From a bacterium (lineage in GTDB: Bacteria > SZUA-182 > SZUA-191 > JAJRXT01), in assembly GCA_024277675.1 (NCBI GenBank), contig JAJRUS010000129.1, forward strand, positions 1 through 38,246: a stretch of DNA of 38,246 nucleotides. Reading direction: 5' to 3'. Below, in pieces: positions 16,327 to 26,509 of this stretch. The position numbers were made by a program, and so were the translations under genes. The stretch's first letter is position 1; the number at the start of each line of letters is the position of its first letter. The notes below the pieces were generated by a model that was not told where the DNA came from, ran no database searches, and saw nothing but the letters and a program-made list of their open reading frames with translations.

Positions 16327-17373
16327 TTATCCCAGATATTTAACCAGCTTCGGCCCCAGGGCCTTAGCTAAGCCGCCGGGCAGTTTTGACCAGATACGTT
16401 TGGCCAGATCGAACTTGGGGTTGGATGGACTGATATTGGGAATTTCGGCTTTGGTGTTCAGATAATATTGGTAATACAAGGGTCGGGGTTCAATCCCCCA
16501 ATGCTTCTTGAAGCTGAATGAACCGCTGCCCTGGCGGCTGCGTCCCAGGTCATAATAGCGATAGCCATGCTCGCAGCTATATTTTATGGCTTCCCACAGT
16601 ATCCAGTTATTGGGGGCATAATTCAGATAGCGGTGATCATAACCGATATAATATGGTAGTACCGTATCCTTAAAGAAGAACACCCACAGGCTGCTTATAA
16701 TTTTACCCTCATAGGTGGCTGAGAATATGCTTATCCTTTCGCCGAATTCAGCAATCAACCGCTTAAAAAAGGCTTTAGGTAGTACCGGAGTTCCCAGAGC
16801 CTGCTGCGTGCGGGCGAATAATTCATAAAAACCGTTAAATTCCTGCTCATCTATCTGGCCCGGCCGGGGCGCTCTGTAAAGCTGTAAGCCTGATTTTATG
16901 CCCTTCCTTAAAATATTGCGGTTGCGTTTGCGCATACCATTCCATGCGACCTCGGCATCAGCCGGCAAATCCAGAATAAAGACCATATACAAATCCTTGG
17001 TGGGTAATTCCGGATTACCCGGCTTTAAATTTCTGAATTCCACGTAGCCGGCATTTTCTTGTTTAGCTATTTTCTTAGCCTCTTCCAACAGCAGGTTCTC
17101 AGCCTGTTCATTATCGGCGCATATCCCGCCGTACACCCCAAAGGGCACCGAAACTAAAGATGTGCCAAAAAATACATTTTTATTTAAAAACAGCGGCAAT
17201 ACCCCGCACAACTTATCCCTATGCTGAACGTAAATATAATAAGGCTGCAGGCCAAAGGTTTGCTCCACCACCTTCTTCCAGCCCAAATCGTGGAACATGT
17301 TGGCATTATTATTCTGCTCAATATACGCTTGCCAGGCCGATTCAGCCCCGGCAGTATAATATTTCAACTGCAT
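16327..17373 (-). CDS. FemAB-family GNAT acyltransferase (PEP-CTERM/exopolysaccharide type)
   Basis: The 348 residues contain two GNAT-like folds. Family segments are MFHDLGWKKVVEQTFGLQPYYI, LPLFLNKNVFFGTSLVSVPFGVYGGI, MRKRNRNILRKGIKSGL and YDLGRSRQGSGSFSFKKHWGIEP. The C-terminal LGPKLVKYLG is typical of the group found near XrtA/PEP-CTERM and exopolysaccharide clusters. Members are thought to transfer an aminoacyl group from tRNA, to peptidoglycan in true FemAB and to an unknown substrate in this group. No exosortase genes are in the window. It is alone between the sensor operon and the pho region, on the minus strand. Confidence 0.82.
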   Translation of the reverse strand: MQLKYYTAGAESAWQAYIEQNNNANMFHDLGWKKVVEQTFGLQPYYIYVQHRDKLCGVLPLFLNKNVFFGTSLVSVPFGVYGGICADNEQAENLLLEEAKKIAKQENAGYVEFRNLKPGNPELPTKDLYMVFILDLPADAEVAWNGMRKRNRNILRKGIKSGLQLYRAPRPGQIDEQEFNGFYELFARTQQALGTPVLPKAFFKRLIAEFGERISIFSATYEGKIISSLWVFFFKDTVLPYYIGYDHRYLNYAPNNWILWEAIKYSCEHGYRYYDLGRSRQGSGSFSFKKHWGIEPRPLYYQYYLNTKAEIPNISPSNPKFDLAKRIWSKLPGGLAKALGPKLVKYLG

Positions 17374-17420
17374 ATTTATAAACGCCTTCCTGCATTATAC
17401 AATTAGAAAGAATCACCCGC

Positions 17421-17693
17421 ATTATAGGCTGGTTCCACCAAATTGTAAATGGCTAAATAGCTTGTGATTTTGTTATTCCGGTACACCTGTTGTATAAACC
17501 CGGGTTGGACACGGCTAGGAGTTTTTGGGGTATCGGTGATGGAGTGCATGGGGTTCATCCGGATTTAGCGTACTTGGGGGATATACGTAAGGGTGGTGAG
17601 GCAGAGGGGATGGTCAGTAGTTGACAAGAAGTGGACATGGTTGCCTCATTTGAAGTTCTACAAAGGTATTTGAACACCCTCGCATCCGGATGA
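17421..17693 (+). pseudogene. Degenerate ORF remnant in the femAB-phoU gap
   Basis: One plus-strand frame is open over 91 codons except for a TAA at 17454 and a TGA at 17622. It reads protein-like (VHPDLAYLGDIRKGGEAEGM, then VDMVASFEVLQRYLNTLASG). No start codon or ribosome site is convincing, and no family is recognised. The opposite strand has a 66-codon ORF over the same bases, so chance openness cannot be excluded. It could be a decayed mobile-element gene. Confidence 0.25.
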
Positions 17694-17696
17694 ACC
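17552..17696. repeat. 13-bp inverted repeat bounding 145 bp
   Basis: GGTTCATCCGGAT (17552-17564) is repeated inverted at 17684-17696. Part of each arm (ATCCGGAT) is itself a palindrome. The arrangement suggests a small non-autonomous element or the remains of one in the femAB-phoU gap, a 397-bp stretch with no intact gene. Confidence 0.45.
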
Positions 17697-17770
17697 AAAA
17701 AGTATTTTGGCCGCCCGAAAACAACCCTTACAGAAAAGTACTGCTTATTGCCCATACAACTTTGCGGTAT

Positions 17771-18460
17771 TCATTCAGAATCGGTATCACCCAGTACCTT
17801 ATAGTCTTCAGTCTTATGACGGACGATCTCACCTTCTACCATATAAATTACATCTTCAGCGACGTTGGTGGCCAGATCGGCAATGCGTTCTAAGTGCCTG
17901 GAGATACTGAGAAGGTGGATCAGGCATTCCAGGTTCTCCGGTTGGTTACGGATTCCAGCCTTCACCTGATCGTACATTTTACGATTTAAGGCATCCACCT
18001 CATCATCGGCGGTACAGACTCGTTGGGCTAAAGCGGAATCCATATTTACCAGGGCATCCAGGCTTTCTTTGAGCATTATTTGTGCCTTCTCAGCCATTTT
18101 GGAGAACTCAAACAAGATGTTTGGTTTGTTTTTGGTAGCCAGAAAGGCTGCCCGTTCGGCAATGTTTACCGCCAGGTCCCCAATTCGCTCCAGGTCATCA
18201 TTAATTTTGAGCACCGCCACCACGAAGCGCAGGTCAATAGCCACCGGCTGGTACAAGGCTAATATTTTCAGGCATTCTTCCTCTACCTCAACCTCCAGAT
18301 AGTCAATGTTTGGATCAGCCTCAATAACCCTGGTCGCCAGGGCTTCATTCTGTTTCTCTACTGACTCCACCGCCTGTCGGACGCTTTCCTCCACCACGGC
18401 GCTTAAAGACAGGATTTTCTTCTTCAGGTTTTCAATTTCTCTTTTTAAGTGTAAAGACAT
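17771..18460 (-). CDS. phoU: Phosphate signalling protein PhoU
   Basis: PhoU bridges the Pst transporter and PhoR so that the kinase is silenced when phosphate is plentiful. The 229 residues consist of two repeated three-helix bundles, each with the metal-binding E/DxxxD pattern: INDDLERIGDLAVNIAE in the first and SRHLERIADLATNVAEDV in the second. It lies directly after pstB and is the last gene of the pst operon. The length is normal and no defect is seen. Confidence 0.95.
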   Translation of the reverse strand: MSLHLKREIENLKKKILSLSAVVEESVRQAVESVEKQNEALATRVIEADPNIDYLEVEVEEECLKILALYQPVAIDLRFVVAVLKINDDLERIGDLAVNIAERAAFLATKNKPNILFEFSKMAEKAQIMLKESLDALVNMDSALAQRVCTADDEVDALNRKMYDQVKAGIRNQPENLECLIHLLSISRHLERIADLATNVAEDVIYMVEGEIVRHKTEDYKVLGDTDSE

Positions 18461-18473
18461 GGAGTCTCCTTCC

Positions 18474-19231
<758 letters not shown>

Positions 19232-19235
<4 letters not shown>

Positions 19236-20092
19236 CTGTTTTTTCTTTCGCTGCGATGTCTGATAAGAATAGCCAGGGCATTCATAGACAAAAGTACTAC
19301 CAAAAGTACGATAATTCCCCCAGCTGCCAATTGGTGAAATTTGGCCTGGGGCCGGGAAGCCCAGTTGAAGATTTGAATTGGCAGTGCGGTGAAGGCATCC
19401 AGCGGGCCTTCGGGAGTAAAGGCTACATAGGTCAGCGCCCCGATCATGATTAACGGAGCGGTTTCACCAATCGCTCGTGATAAGGCCAGGATTACCCCGG
19501 TAAGCATACCGGGCAGCGCGCTGGAAAGCACCTGATCCCGCACCACCTGCCAGCGGGTAGTTCCCAGGGCATAGGCGGCCTGCCGAATAGAACTGGGTAC
19601 CGCCCGGATAGCTTCCCGTGAGGTTATAATGATTACCGGCAAAATGAGCAGGCTCATGGTCAGACTCCCGGCCAGCACGCTGCGGCCCAGCGACATAAAG
19701 CGCACAAATATAACCAGTCCCAATATACCATAGACAATGGAGGGCACTCCCGCCAGATTGGCAATATTTACCTCGATAAACCGGCTAAGCTTCCCTTTGG
19801 AGGCATATTCTTCCAGGTAAATGGCGGCCGCCACTCCGATGGGAATGGAGATGACGGCGGTCAGACTAATGAGCCACACTGTACCCCAAAGGGCCGATTT
19901 TATGCCCGCTTTTGCCGGAAAACGGGAGGGGAAACTAGTCAAAAACTGTCCATCCACCCAAGGCAGTCCTTGTCGGGTAACATGATAAAGAAGCACCGCC
20001 AATAAAACCACTCCCATCCAGGTTACCATAGTACACAGCAGGCGAAAACCCTTGGCTTTGACATGCCGCCATTTTAAATTGGAGGAACTCAT
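19232..20092 (-). CDS. pstA: Phosphate ABC transporter permease
   Basis: A 286-residue inner-membrane permease has about six helices. The family segment [25 protein letters not shown] and the ATPase-coupling loop [41 protein letters not shown] are clear. It overlaps pstC at the 5' end (ATGA) and pstB at the 3' end, so the permease and ATPase genes are translationally coupled. Confidence 0.96.
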
Positions 20093-20997
20093 TCATACAC
20101 CTCGTGAAAACGCCGCAAAATATGGTGAGCCAGGATGTTCATACTAAGGGTGATGGCGAAAAGCAGGGCGGCTACGGCAAAAATAGTCTGGTACTCTATG
20201 GTACCCGCCGGCGTATCGCCCAAACTCACCTGGACGATGTAGGCCGTCATGGTCTGAATGCTCATCAAGGGATTTGCGGTTATCCTGGGGGTGGCCCCGG
20301 CGGCCAGGGTAACTGCCATGGTTTCCCCAATAGCCCGTGATAGCGCCAGCACAAAGGAGGCCACCACCCCCGAAAGAGCTGCAGGAAGCACCACCCTGCC
20401 GGTCACCTCAAGCTGGGTGCCGGCCAGGGCATAAGCCCCCTGGCGTAAAGAATCCGGTACTGCCCGCAGAGCGTCATCACACAGGGAGGCCACCATGGGC
20501 AGAATCATCACTCCCACCACAATTGAGGCGCTGGCGGCATTAAATACCTGGATTTTGGGGAAAATTGTCTTAAGTAGCGGAGTGATGAAGGTCAGCGCAA
20601 AGTAGCCGTACACCACAGTAGGGATGCCGGCTAATATTTCCAGTACCGGCTTAATAATGCTGCGCATCCGGGGCGAGGCGTATTCGCTTAAGTAAATGGC
20701 GCTGGCCAGGCCAATGGGAATAGCTACCAGCGCCGAACCTGCTACAATAAGAAAGGTGCCACATACCAGGGGCAGCACCCCAAAAGAACGGGGATGCAAA
20801 AGCGGAGACCAGCGGCTACCCAGCAGAAAATCCAACAGCGGTACTTGCCGGAAGAAGGCCAGGCCCTCCCACAACAGCACGCTGATAATGGCAATGGTAG
20901 TGGCTACCGAAAGCAGGGCACAAAGCATAAAACTCGCTTTAATGCCCGCCTCCGTCCAGCGTTTTTTTCCTTGGCCGAGTTTGTGTTTGCTGGTCAA
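20089..20997 (-). CDS. pstC: Phosphate ABC transporter permease
   Basis: The protein has 302 residues with six predicted helices. It shows [41 protein letters not shown], and the EAA-type coupling loop [42 protein letters not shown]. It forms the channel with PstA. It is separated from pstS by 146 bp that hold an inverted repeat, consistent with lower expression of the membrane components than of the binding protein. Confidence 0.96.
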   Translation of the reverse strand: MTSKHKLGQGKKRWTEAGIKASFMLCALLSVATTIAIISVLLWEGLAFFRQVPLLDFLLGSRWSPLLHPRSFGVLPLVCGTFLIVAGSALVAIPIGLASAIYLSEYASPRMRSIIKPVLEILAGIPTVVYGYFALTFITPLLKTIFPKIQVFNAASASIVVGVMILPMVASLCDDALRAVPDSLRQGAYALAGTQLEVTGRVVLPAALSGVVASFVLALSRAIGETMAVTLAAGATPRITANPLMSIQTMTAYIVQVSLGDTPAGTIEYQTIFAVAALLFAITLSMNILAHHILRRFHEVYE

Positions 20998-21026
20998 TTT
21001 CTTTACCTATTTAGACACTTAGGAAT

Positions 21027-21072
21027 GTCAAAAGCCGTTCAATTGCACCTTAATATAGCCCCCGCTTTTGAC
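21027..21072 (-). promoter_or_regulatory. Stem-loop in the pstS-pstC intergenic region
   Basis: GTCAAAAGC (21027-21035) pairs with GCTTTTGAC (21064-21072) over a 28-base loop. It sits between pstS and pstC, where many pst operons have an mRNA-stabilising or partly terminating hairpin. No T-run follows on the transcribed strand, so attenuation or processing is more likely than full termination. Confidence 0.45.
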
Positions 21073-21143
21073 CCGATGGGGCAACATGGGGCGGTGAGCG
21101 CCTGGTAAACACACGCAATAGTCGCCGCTGAACATGCCTATGT

Positions 21144-22097
21144 TCAAAAGTCTTTAAATTGTGTCAACGCCTGTTGGTATTGCTTTTGGGGAAGCGCTAC
21201 ATAGCCCACTTCTTTGACCAATATGGGCGCCTGCTTTAAGTAGAATTCTACAAATTCCTTAACCCCTGGTTTTTTCGTCGCCGCCTTATTGACATAGATA
21301 AAAATCGGCCGGGACAGCGGCTGATATGTTCCGTCATTTATGGTCTGCTCAGCGGGAGCTACCGGGCCCTGGCCTGCGTCAATGGGCACCAGCTTCAATT
21401 TGTCCTTATTCTCCGCATAATAAGCATAACCAAAGAAACCTAATGCATTTTCATCGCCGGCAATTCCCTGCACCAATACATTATCGTCCTCGCTGGCGGT
21501 AAAATCCGCCCGGCAAACCTGAGCTTTACCATTTATGACCTCAGTAAAATAATCGAAGGTTCCCGAATCGGTACCCGGGCCGTAGAGGGTGATGGGGCGA
21601 TTTGGCCAACCGGGGCGCACATCGCCCCACTTTTTCACCTGGCTCCCCGGCTTCCAGATCATATTCAGTTCTGAGACGGTAAGATAATCCACAAAATCGC
21701 TTTTGGGGTTAACCAATACTGATAAGCCATCATAAGCTACCGGCAATTCCAGGTATTTTATCCCATTTTCTTTGGCCTTATCCTTTTCCTTTTGCTTAAT
21801 CGGCCGGGAGGCATCATTAATATCGGTTTCCCCCACACAGAACTTCTTAAACCCGCCACCGGTACCGGAGATACCTACAGTTACCCGTACCCTGGGATAA
21901 ACCTTTTGAAACTCCTCAGCTACTGCCTCGGTAATCGGAAACACCGTACTGGAACCGTCGATCCGAACCATACCGGCGGGGCCATTTGTTTGTTCATTAT
22001 TCTCACTATCCCACCACCAGGCGGAAGCCGTGGAAGGTGGAATGGCACACATTGCCAAAATTGCCATACAACTAATTGTGCTTAAAATCTTCTTCAT
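21144..22097 (-). CDS. pstS: Phosphate-binding periplasmic protein
   Basis: The 317-residue binding protein has a signal peptide ending near ASAWWW. Phosphate-loop residues appear in [19 protein letters not shown] and in [27 protein letters not shown]; the latter is typical of the PstS group found outside Enterobacteria. [21 protein letters not shown] forms the third contact. It is the first gene of pstSCAB-phoU and has a Pho-box-like promoter. Compare the two half-length PstS-like proteins at 11512-12482. Confidence 0.96.
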   Translation of the reverse strand: MKKILSTISCMAILAMCAIPPSTASAWWWDSENNEQTNGPAGMVRIDGSSTVFPITEAVAEEFQKVYPRVRVTVGISGTGGGFKKFCVGETDINDASRPIKQKEKDKAKENGIKYLELPVAYDGLSVLVNPKSDFVDYLTVSELNMIWKPGSQVKKWGDVRPGWPNRPITLYGPGTDSGTFDYFTEVINGKAQVCRADFTASEDDNVLVQGIAGDENALGFFGYAYYAENKDKLKLVPIDAGQGPVAPAEQTINDGTYQPLSRPIFIYVNKAATKKPGVKEFVEFYLKQAPILVKEVGYVALPQKQYQQALTQFKDF

Positions 22098-22140
22098 TGA
22101 TCCATACCTCCATTTTTAGCCAATTTTTAACTGCTGTCAA

Positions 22141-22194
22141 AATATACCTTCTAATTGTTAGGATTGTGTTAGAATTGTATAAGAATGTGGTTAG
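22141..22194 (-). promoter_or_regulatory. Pho-box-like direct repeats and -10 before pstS
   Basis: On the minus strand three to four TTATACA/CTAACACA/CTAACA-type hexamers repeat every 11 bases (22151-22194), ending 4 bases before a TATATT -10 candidate (22141-22146). An 11-bp period of TNAYACA matches how PhoB/PhoP-class regulators bind. With phoB just upstream in the same cluster, autoregulated phosphate control of pstS is the natural reading. Confidence 0.75.
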
Positions 22195-22198
22195 CCTG

Positions 22199-23500
22199 CT
22201 AAAAATCCACCTGAAAGCGCATCTGGAATATATCCGCATCGCCTGCCTCGTCTAAATCAGCCATAACATAGTTTGCCATGACCCGGGTGTTGGGGTTGAG
22301 ATACCAGTTCAGCCCCAGCGTAACATCGCTCAACTCACCTCCGGCAATACCCTGCCCTGTATCCTTCTGATCGTGATTCAGATCAATACTGGAATAGCGC
22401 GCCGCTAACTCCCAGGCACCCGGGCCAAAGCCATCCTTGTTCAGGAAATTCCTTTTGGGTTTAACCCGGCTGAAGGTCCCCGCAGAAGTTTTGTATTTAC
22501 GATGTTCGCCAGTCAGGAAAATACTTGCCATAGCATAGTAACCGGAAAACTCCGGATTGCTACCTGAATCCAAATCAGCAGCAGCCTGAATATACTCTCC
22601 CTGGAATGACACCGGTCCGAAAATCGCTGCCGCCTCGCCCCCGAATAAATTTAATGAATCAGCAGTAAACTTGCCGGTATCTACAAATCGGGAAGCAAGG
22701 TGTGTTTCCGGGCGCTCTCTGAAACGCAGCGTATCATCAGTCGGGCTTCTACGGCTATAGGCAACGCCAAGGTGAATAAGCTGCTCTCCCTTATTCATGT
22801 ACAGCGGCAGCGCAGTCACCCGACCGGTTAAATTGTATTCACCCTCGCTGGAACCCTCTCCATAACCGTTCGTATCGCGGAATACACCTACAGCCCAGGT
22901 TACATGCTTATCAAATAGATTATTATGGATCATGGCCCCGGTATTCCTGGAAGGCACAAAGGCCCACGTCAGAGACCGCTCCATAAAGGTGATGTACTTA
23001 CTGCTGGTTAATTCTTCCAAGCCGAAGGGCTCTTTAAAATGTCCTACCCGGATACCGCCGATCACCGGTATTTTTTTAAGGCCGATGTATGCGTCCTTCA
23101 AGTCGGCATCACCCCCGGCAAAGTCATACTGGGCTTTGAATTCCACCCGGTCGTAAATTGTACCGGAGACATAAAGCCTGGCCCGGCGAAATTCAGTACC
23201 ATCCACTAAATCTCCGACTGCTGCTTCCAGATCATCATTACCGGACATCCAAGCCCAGTCATTCATGATCCGCCCACCGAGCTTCAGTTTGAAAGCCTTA
23301 TCCTGAGTATCCAGCCGAATTCCATCCTTCCAGTATAGTCGGAAGGTGTTATCCGCTGTCTCAGAACGCTTTTCGATTTCGTCTATGCGTCCTTTTAAGC
23401 TTTCTAATTCCTTTTCCAAATCCAGTTGCTGAGCTTGAGCGCTGGTGGCTCTGGAGATAATCAACAGCCCAATATACACTGCAACAATCCAACTTCTCAT
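22199..23500 (-). CDS. Phosphate-selective porin (OprO/OprP type)
   Basis: AGGAGGAGAAAGG precedes the ATG at 23500; the track's start at 23551 would add an unlikely 17 residues. A signal peptide ends near TSAQAQ, a short coiled coil follows (LEKELESLKGRIDEIEKR), then a 16-strand-type barrel. GGRIMNDWAWMSGND, FKAQYDFAGGDADLKDAYIGL, VGHFKEPFGLEELTSSKYITFMERSL and the terminal FQMRFQVDF with aromatic end are hallmarks of porin O/P. It lies between phoR and pstS, so it probably admits phosphate or polyphosphate across the outer membrane under Pho control. Confidence 0.9.
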   Translation of the reverse strand: MRSWIVAVYIGLLIISRATSAQAQQLDLEKELESLKGRIDEIEKRSETADNTFRLYWKDGIRLDTQDKAFKLKLGGRIMNDWAWMSGNDDLEAAVGDLVDGTEFRRARLYVSGTIYDRVEFKAQYDFAGGDADLKDAYIGLKKIPVIGGIRVGHFKEPFGLEELTSSKYITFMERSLTWAFVPSRNTGAMIHNNLFDKHVTWAVGVFRDTNGYGEGSSEGEYNLTGRVTALPLYMNKGEQLIHLGVAYSRRSPTDDTLRFRERPETHLASRFVDTGKFTADSLNLFGGEAAAIFGPVSFQGEYIQAAADLDSGSNPEFSGYYAMASIFLTGEHRKYKTSAGTFSRVKPKRNFLNKDGFGPGAWELAARYSSIDLNHDQKDTGQGIAGGELSDVTLGLNWYLNPNTRVMANYVMADLDEAGDADIFQMRFQVDF

Positions 23501-23535
23501 CCTTTCTCCTCCTCTTGGTGGTAGGTTAAATATCC

Positions 23536-23553
23536 AGGTGTAGGCCCACACCT
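23536..23553. promoter_or_regulatory. Imperfect 18-bp palindrome before the Pho porin
   Basis: AGGTGT and ACACCT flank an AGGCCC centre in the 146-bp gap between phoR and the porin gene. It could be an operator or a short hairpin. Nothing links it to a known regulator. Confidence 0.25.
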
Positions 23554-23646
23554 CATCCTGTTCAACCAGAAGGATACTTAGTGGATGTTAGGCAATTATG
23601 AGAGGAAAATTAGAATTTGATGAGCAGAGAAAAATATTGGAGGGGG

Positions 23647-25419
23647 TTAAACTATGGGCAGGTGAATGGAAAAACAACTGCCTCTACCGGGGACGCTCTC
23701 CACATTGACACTGCCCCCATGCGCCTGAACGATGTGCTTTACGATAGCCAGGCCCAGACCGGTACCGCCAAGCCTGCGGCTTCTGGCTTTATCCACCCGG
23801 TAGAAGCGCTCAAACAGTCTTGGCAGGTGATCTTTACCAATCCCACAGCCGTAATCACGAACCTGAATGATTACTTCAGTGTCGGATTGAGCGCCGGAAA
23901 CCTGTACTGAACTTTTCGGCTCACTATACTTGAGGGCATTGTCCAGGAGATTTATTATTGCCTGTTCCATGAGCGGCGGGTTGATCATAGCCCGGATACC
24001 ATCCCGGCAGGTTAGTTCAAGCTCTATGTCTTTAGCGATAGCCTTTATCCTACAAGTTTGAATAGCGGCACTCAGCACAGTTTCTATTCCGTACTTACCC
24101 AGTAATATTTCAGCGGCTTCCGCCCCTTGTTCAATCCTGGACAGGGTCAGCAGGTCTTCGATGATGGCATTCAGGCGGTCAGCCTGCTTAGTGGCGATTT
24201 TCAGGAAACGCCTGGCCTCATCAGGTTTATATATTGCCCCGTCAAGCAAGGTTTCCACCGCAGCCTTAATTGCGGTAATCGGGGTTTTTAGCTCATGAGA
24301 TACATTGGCTACAAAATCCCGCCGGATATTTTCCAGTTTCCGCAGGCGGGTTACATCATTTAATACTACCAGCGCGCCGATATTTTGCCCCTGTCCATCC
24401 CGCAGAGGGGCTCCGTGGGCTTGCAGATACCGTTCACTATCCTGGTGCAGCACAATTTCCCCCTCCAGCGGCTCAACACTGACCAGCACCCTGGCCACAA
24501 ATTGTTGCAGATCAACATTCCTTACCACCTCGTGCAACCCTTTCCCCGGGGTTTTATGTGGGTCGGCACCAAGCAATCGGCCGGCTGCCTGGTTCAGGCT
24601 GATTAAGCGCTCATCTTTATTTATGGCAATTACTCCCTCCACCATACTGGCAAGCACGGCTTCCTGTTCATTACGCTGTTGCACCACAATCCGTATGCGC
24701 TCATCCAGTTGGGCGGCCATCTGGTTCATGGCTTCGGCCAAAGCCCCTATCTCCTGCGAGTCAGGAACCGCCAACTTACGACTTAAATCACCTTCAGCAA
24801 AACGCTCCGCTCCCTGCCGCATCTCCTCCAGGGGACGGCTTAACCGGCGGGAGATGACCAGGCTTATAGTGGCTGCCAGCATAGCCACCAGGAAACCGCC
24901 AATAGCGATTTTGCTATAGATGTCGGCTAAGGCCAGGCTAATGGAGGTTACCGGAATGGAGGTTCGCAATACCCCGAAGATGGCCCCATCTTTTTCAATA
25001 GGCACCGCCACATACATCATATCTTCCTGAAGCGTATGACTGAATCTCACCGATGCGCCAATATTCCCGGCTTGAGCCTGCCGGATTTCAGGCCGGTCGG
25101 CATGGTTGTCCATGTTGGCGGGATCCTCTTCGGAATCGCCAATAACCTTACCGGAAGGAAGTATTACCGTAATGCGAGTGGAAGATTTGCGACCCAGTTC
25201 CTGACATAATGAGTCTACGCTATTGGTTTCTGCCGGAATAAGCTGTTCCCGAAACTGATTTTCTATAAGCTGGGCTCTGGCTTCCAGGTCGGCGGCCGTT
25301 TGTTTATAATAAAACTGCCGCAATGACCTGGAAGCATACCAGGTAATCGCCAGCAGAGAAACCAGTATGATTATTAAATAAGAAGGATAAAGCTGCCAGA
25401 GCAAGCGTTTTTTGCCCAT
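23647..25419 (-). CDS. phoR: Phosphate-regulon sensor histidine kinase
   Basis: The 590 residues are TM1 (about 10-30), a periplasmic Cache-like region (32-168), TM2 (171-190), HAMP (191-245), PAS (250-360), HisKA with His375 in FVANVSHELKTPITAIKAAVETLL, and an HATPase with LLDNALKYS, DYGCGIGKDHLPRLFERFYRVD and GTGLGLAIVKHIV. This is the PhoR type with an extracellular domain, as in Gram-positive and many deep-branching bacteria, rather than the short E. coli form. It begins 3 bases after phoB and is intact, in contrast to the other kinase in the window. Confidence 0.93.
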   Translation of the reverse strand: MGKKRLLWQLYPSYLIIILVSLLAITWYASRSLRQFYYKQTAADLEARAQLIENQFREQLIPAETNSVDSLCQELGRKSSTRITVILPSGKVIGDSEEDPANMDNHADRPEIRQAQAGNIGASVRFSHTLQEDMMYVAVPIEKDGAIFGVLRTSIPVTSISLALADIYSKIAIGGFLVAMLAATISLVISRRLSRPLEEMRQGAERFAEGDLSRKLAVPDSQEIGALAEAMNQMAAQLDERIRIVVQQRNEQEAVLASMVEGVIAINKDERLISLNQAAGRLLGADPHKTPGKGLHEVVRNVDLQQFVARVLVSVEPLEGEIVLHQDSERYLQAHGAPLRDGQGQNIGALVVLNDVTRLRKLENIRRDFVANVSHELKTPITAIKAAVETLLDGAIYKPDEARRFLKIATKQADRLNAIIEDLLTLSRIEQGAEAAEILLGKYGIETVLSAAIQTCRIKAIAKDIELELTCRDGIRAMINPPLMEQAIINLLDNALKYSEPKSSVQVSGAQSDTEVIIQVRDYGCGIGKDHLPRLFERFYRVDKARSRRLGGTGLGLAIVKHIVQAHGGSVNVESVPGRGSCFSIHLPIV

Positions 25420-25422
25420 AAA

Positions 25423-26109
25423 CTACTCCTTGAATCTGTATCCTACACCGCGCACAGTCTCAATGTATTCACCCGCAGCCTTAAGTTTTTTGCGCAAGCT
25501 TACCATCTGGAAATCAATAGAACGGTCAGTAACGGGATAGTCATCTCCATGTATCGCATCTATAATCTGGAAACGGGTAAACACCCAACCTGGACGACGG
25601 GCCAGATATTGCAGGATGCGAAACTCGGTAAAAGTCAGCTCAACGGGTTTATCTTTTACCAGTACTTCATGGCGGCCGGGGTGGATTAAGATTTCGTGTA
25701 TTTTGATGACGGAAGCATCCTCAACAGCTTCTTTTGCCTTCCGGCGCAACACCGCTCTTATCCTGGCAATCAACACCTTGGGGCTGAAGGGTTTGGTGAC
25801 GTAATCATCAGCCCCCAGCTCCAGGCCGGCTACAATATCGGCTTCTTCTCCCTTGGCGGTGAGCATCACCACCGGGATATGGCGGGTTTTGGGGTCTTGC
25901 TTTAGCAGTTTACATACTTCTAAACCATCTACCCCTGGAAGCATCAGGTCCAACACCACTAAATCAGGCAAATCAGACCTGGCCTTATTCAAACCATCCT
26001 CGCCGGAAGTTACCCCAAAAACATGATAACCTTCCCTGACCAGGTTATAATGCACTAACTCCAGTATATCTTCTTCATCCTCAACAATGAGGATGGTTGC
26101 TCTGGACAT
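25423..26109 (-). CDS. phoB: Phosphate-regulon response regulator
   Basis: The 228-residue OmpR/PhoB-type regulator has a receiver (residues 5-120; acidic Glu10-Asp11, phospho-acceptor Asp54 in VVLDLMLPG, Lys in VTKPFSP) and a winged-helix DNA-binding domain (about 135-228; LTFTEFRILQYLARRPGWVFTR and the terminal VRGVGYRFKE). Phosphorylated PhoB would activate the pst genes and its own operon; the 11-bp repeats upstream of both fit. First gene of the phoB-phoR-porin run. Confidence 0.95.
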   Translation of the reverse strand: MSRATILIVEDEEDILELVHYNLVREGYHVFGVTSGEDGLNKARSDLPDLVVLDLMLPGVDGLEVCKLLKQDPKTRHIPVVMLTAKGEEADIVAGLELGADDYVTKPFSPKVLIARIRAVLRRKAKEAVEDASVIKIHEILIHPGRHEVLVKDKPVELTFTEFRILQYLARRPGWVFTRFQIIDAIHGDDYPVTDRSIDFQMVSLRKKLKAAGEYIETVRGVGYRFKE

Positions 26110-26156
26110 TGGTTATTTACCCCTCGTTTATTTACAGGTTTTTATAATTTATCCCT

Positions 26157-26179
26157 ATTGTGTTAGCATAATGTTAGCC
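26157..26179 (-). promoter_or_regulatory. Pho-box-like direct repeat before phoB
   Basis: On the minus strand CTAACATTATG is followed by CTAACACAATA, two copies of CTAACA exactly 11 bases apart, similar to the pstS repeats. They lie about 50-70 bases before the phoB ATG, with an AT-rich -10 region (ATAAATTATAAA) just downstream. Autoregulation of phoBR is inferred. Confidence 0.65.
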
Positions 26180-26432
26180 ACCGGTGAGATTTACGTTTGT
26201 ATTTCATTTCAGGCTCTTACATCATACGACTTTCAGTTATATTTTTCAAATCAAACCAAAATAATCATTACAACCCCCTCCGCAACTTCCATTTCCAGCT
26301 TGTATGATAAACTGTTTTAATTTCTTCTGGTTAATACGATTGCTCTGTTTCCCAGGTGTTTTCAGTAAATAAAGCCTTTAATTTCAGGGTGATACTAAAG
26401 CCTAAATCAGTCATAGAGCGCTCTTCTTATGT
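26180..26432. other. Divergent phoB/htrA intergenic region, no gene seen
   Basis: The 400-bp divergent gap is AT-rich. Apart from the Pho-box at its left, a perfect palindrome AGAGCGCTCT at 26415-26424 and the htrA promoter, I see no small ORF, RNA or repeat in it. The palindrome lies 9 bases before the -35 and might be an operator. Confidence 0.35.
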
Positions 26433-26462
26433 TTGACAAAGCCAGCCGGCCTGTGGTATTTT
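26433..26462 (+). promoter_or_regulatory. Sigma70-type promoter of htrA
   Basis: A perfect TTGACA (26433-26438) and TATTTT (26457-26462) are separated by 18 bases, ahead of AAGGAG and the htrA ATG at 26510. Confidence 0.6.
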
Positions 26463-26509
26463 TCAGTGGGTTTAATTTGAAATAGTCGCTTAAAAAAGGA
26501 GAAGCTATC

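Noticed and set aside
17555-17755. 66-residue minus-strand ORF in the femAB-phoU gap
   Set aside because: No ribosome site, Ser/Pro-rich composition, and it is antisense to a more protein-like frame; likely a shadow.
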